Of a stretch of DNA of 6,696 nucleotides, positions 5,660 to 6,696 are shown piece by piece; the stretch's first letter is position 1; each line of letters opens with the position of its first letter. The position numbers and the translations under genes are program-made. The DNA is taken from contig JAKAPN010000062.1 in NCBI GenBank assembly GCA_021822995.1, positions 1-6,696 of the forward strand. Reading direction: 5' to 3'. Under the pieces are notes generated by a model. That model saw nothing but the letters and a program-made list of their open reading frames with translations. It ran no database searches and had not been told where the DNA came from. This stretch comes from an archaeon (GTDB lineage: Archaea > Thermoproteota > Nitrososphaeria > Nitrososphaerales > Gagatemarchaeaceae).

Positions 5660-6655
5660 ATGTCTTCGGACGTCTTCGACCTCACCATAGTCGGTGCTGG
5701 TCCGAGCGGCCTCTTCGCGACGTTCTACGCGGGGCTGAGGCAGATGAAGACGAAGGTCATCGACGCCCTGGAGGAACCCGGCGGCCAGGTGGCTGTCCTT
5801 TACCCGGAGAAGTACATCTTTGACGTGCCCGGATACACAAAGATCCTTGCGAAGGACCTGGTGAAGGCGCTCGTGGATCAAGCGTTCCAATACAAGGCGA
5901 CGCTGGTGCTCGGTGAGAGGGTGACGTCGCTCCACAAGACAGACGGGGTGATCGAGCTCTCGACTGACAAGGGGACGAAGCACTACTCGAAGGCGGTCCT
6001 CATCGCGGCAGGTGTGGGCGCGTTTTCTCCCAACAGGCTGGAGGCAACGGGAGCCCCCGACTACGAGGGGAAGGGGGTGCACTATTTTGTAAAGGACAAG
6101 AGCGCATTCAGGGGAAAGAAACTGCTCATCGTCGGCGGCGGGGATTCAGCGGTCGACTGGGCGCTCAACATGAAGGACACCGCCGAGAAGATCACGCTCG
6201 TGCACAGGAGGGATGTGTTCAGGGCCCACGAAGGGAGCGTCGCCGACCTGATGAAGTCGAACGTCGACGTCAGGCTGTTCTATGAGGTGGCGAAGGTCGT
6301 GGGAGACGGGACGAGGGTGACCGGGGCCGTGGTGTTCGACAACAGGACGAAGGCAGAAACGTCCCTGGAGGTAGATGCGATACTCGTGAACATAGGGTTC
6401 AGGGCCGACCTGGGGCCGATAAAGGACTGGGGGCTGCAGATAGACGGTAGAGAGATCAGGGCGAACGGCAAGATGGAGACGAACATACCCGGCGTCTTCG
6501 TCGCCGGGGACATCGCTGGGCCCCTCGACGGAGTGAAGCTGAACCTCATAGCGACGGGCTACGCCCAGGCGGCGCTTGCCGTGAACGTGGCGAAAGCCTA
6601 CGTCGACCCGACCTCAAAGATATTCCCCGGGCACAGCAGCGAGATGAAGAAGTAG
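5660..6655 (+). CDS. Ferredoxin/flavodoxin-NADP+ reductase, thioredoxin-reductase-like (YumC type)
   Basis: This is an FAD enzyme that moves electrons between NADP(H) and ferredoxin or flavodoxin in the cytoplasm. In 331 aa: FAD-binding VGAGPSG at 11-17; PGGQ at 40-43 and LYPEKYIFDVPGYTKI at 47-62, a signature of the TrxR-like FNR group of Bacillus YumC and Chlorobium; the NADP-binding VGGGDSAVDW at 158-167; HRRDVFRAHE at 182-191, whose HRRxxxR pattern favours NADPH; GDIAG near 283-287; and the C-terminal PGHSS extension of this group. The CxxC redox pair of true thioredoxin reductases is absent (FVKDKSAF stands in that region), which rules out that function. I prefer the ATG at 5660 over the TTG at 5630 because a TATA box abuts the latter and the family begins near here. 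It is a separate unit 48 nt after truD. The partner ferredoxin is not in the window. Confidence 0.93.
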   Translation: MSSDVFDLTIVGAGPSGLFATFYAGLRQMKTKVIDALEEPGGQVAVLYPEKYIFDVPGYTKILAKDLVKALVDQAFQYKATLVLGERVTSLHKTDGVIELSTDKGTKHYSKAVLIAAGVGAFSPNRLEATGAPDYEGKGVHYFVKDKSAFRGKKLLIVGGGDSAVDWALNMKDTAEKITLVHRRDVFRAHEGSVADLMKSNVDVRLFYEVAKVVGDGTRVTGAVVFDNRTKAETSLEVDAILVNIGFRADLGPIKDWGLQIDGREIRANGKMETNIPGVFVAGDIAGPLDGVKLNLIATGYAQAALAVNVAKAYVDPTSKIFPGHSSEMKK

Positions 6656-6656
6656 G

Positions 6657-6696
6657 TCAGTCGATCTGGCCGAGAATGCGCCGGTAGTTGAAGTCC
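6657..6696 (-). CDS. Possible C-terminal fragment of an unidentified gene
   Basis: On the minus strand the last 40 bases read as an open frame ending in TGA at 6659-6657, giving the C-terminus DFNYRRILGQID. It would be convergent with the reductase gene, with a single base between the stops. Twelve residues are too few to identify a family or to be sure that this is coding. The composition and tight convergent packing are the only support. Confidence 0.35.
   Translation of the reverse strand, partial: DFNYRRILGQID

Noticed and set aside
5597..6082. 161-codon minus-strand frame opposite the NADP+ reductase
   Set aside because: No motifs, and its opposite strand encodes a textbook flavoprotein N-terminus.
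5660..6655. Thioredoxin reductase
   Set aside because: The overall fold matches, but the CxxC redox pair is missing and the LYPEKYI and PGHSS signatures belong to TrxR-like ferredoxin-NADP+ reductases.
1..6696. CRISPR arrays, insertion sequences, tRNA or rRNA genes, defence systems
   Set aside because: I found no spaced repeats, terminal inverted repeats, transposase motifs, cloverleaf-like sequence or defence-related domains; coding sequence fills nearly the whole window.

Overview
The window reads as an archaeal chromosome segment with a high G+C content, and every complete gene is ordinary housekeeping. The archaeal assignment rests on a FEN1-type flap nuclease, an archaeal EF-1 beta with its small zinc-ribbon partner, a geranylgeranyl-reductase-family flavoprotein (archaeal lipid saturation), a Pth2-type peptidyl-tRNA hydrolase and archaeal-style TATA boxes. 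Arg is written mostly as AGG. A member of the Thaumarchaeota/Bathyarchaeia side of the archaea is my best guess, but that is inference from gene style and not a placement.

Left part, 1-3975, all on the minus strand. Reading in the direction of transcription: a geranylgeranyl reductase family gene (3975-2827); a zinc-ribbon protein followed 11 nt later by aEF-1 beta (2770-2289), forming a small translation operon; a small winged-helix-like protein of unknown function (2223-1966); fen1 (1925-900); and a fold-type II PLP enzyme of the threonine dehydratase family (912 to beyond the left edge) whose GTG start lies inside the end of fen1. TATA-like boxes precede the zinc-ribbon gene, the winged-helix gene and fen1 at distances that imply leaderless or nearly leaderless transcripts.

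Right part, 4035-6655, on the plus strand. pth2 and truD overlap by 4 nt and form a tRNA-centred pair: recycling of peptidyl-tRNA and pseudouridylation of tRNA. After a 48-nt gap with its own TATA box comes a TrxR-like ferredoxin/flavodoxin-NADP+ reductase. The two halves are separated by a 59-bp divergent promoter region (3976-4034). At the extreme right edge the last codons of another minus-strand gene may be present, convergent with the reductase.

I see no mobile element, CRISPR array, rRNA or tRNA gene, and no new multi-gene system. The points worth a second look are small: a zinc-ribbon protein with one cysteine replaced by serine, a shifted PCNA-binding motif in FEN1, a palindrome between the fen1 TATA box and its start codon, overlapping divergent promoters, and a PLP enzyme whose substrate is uncertain.
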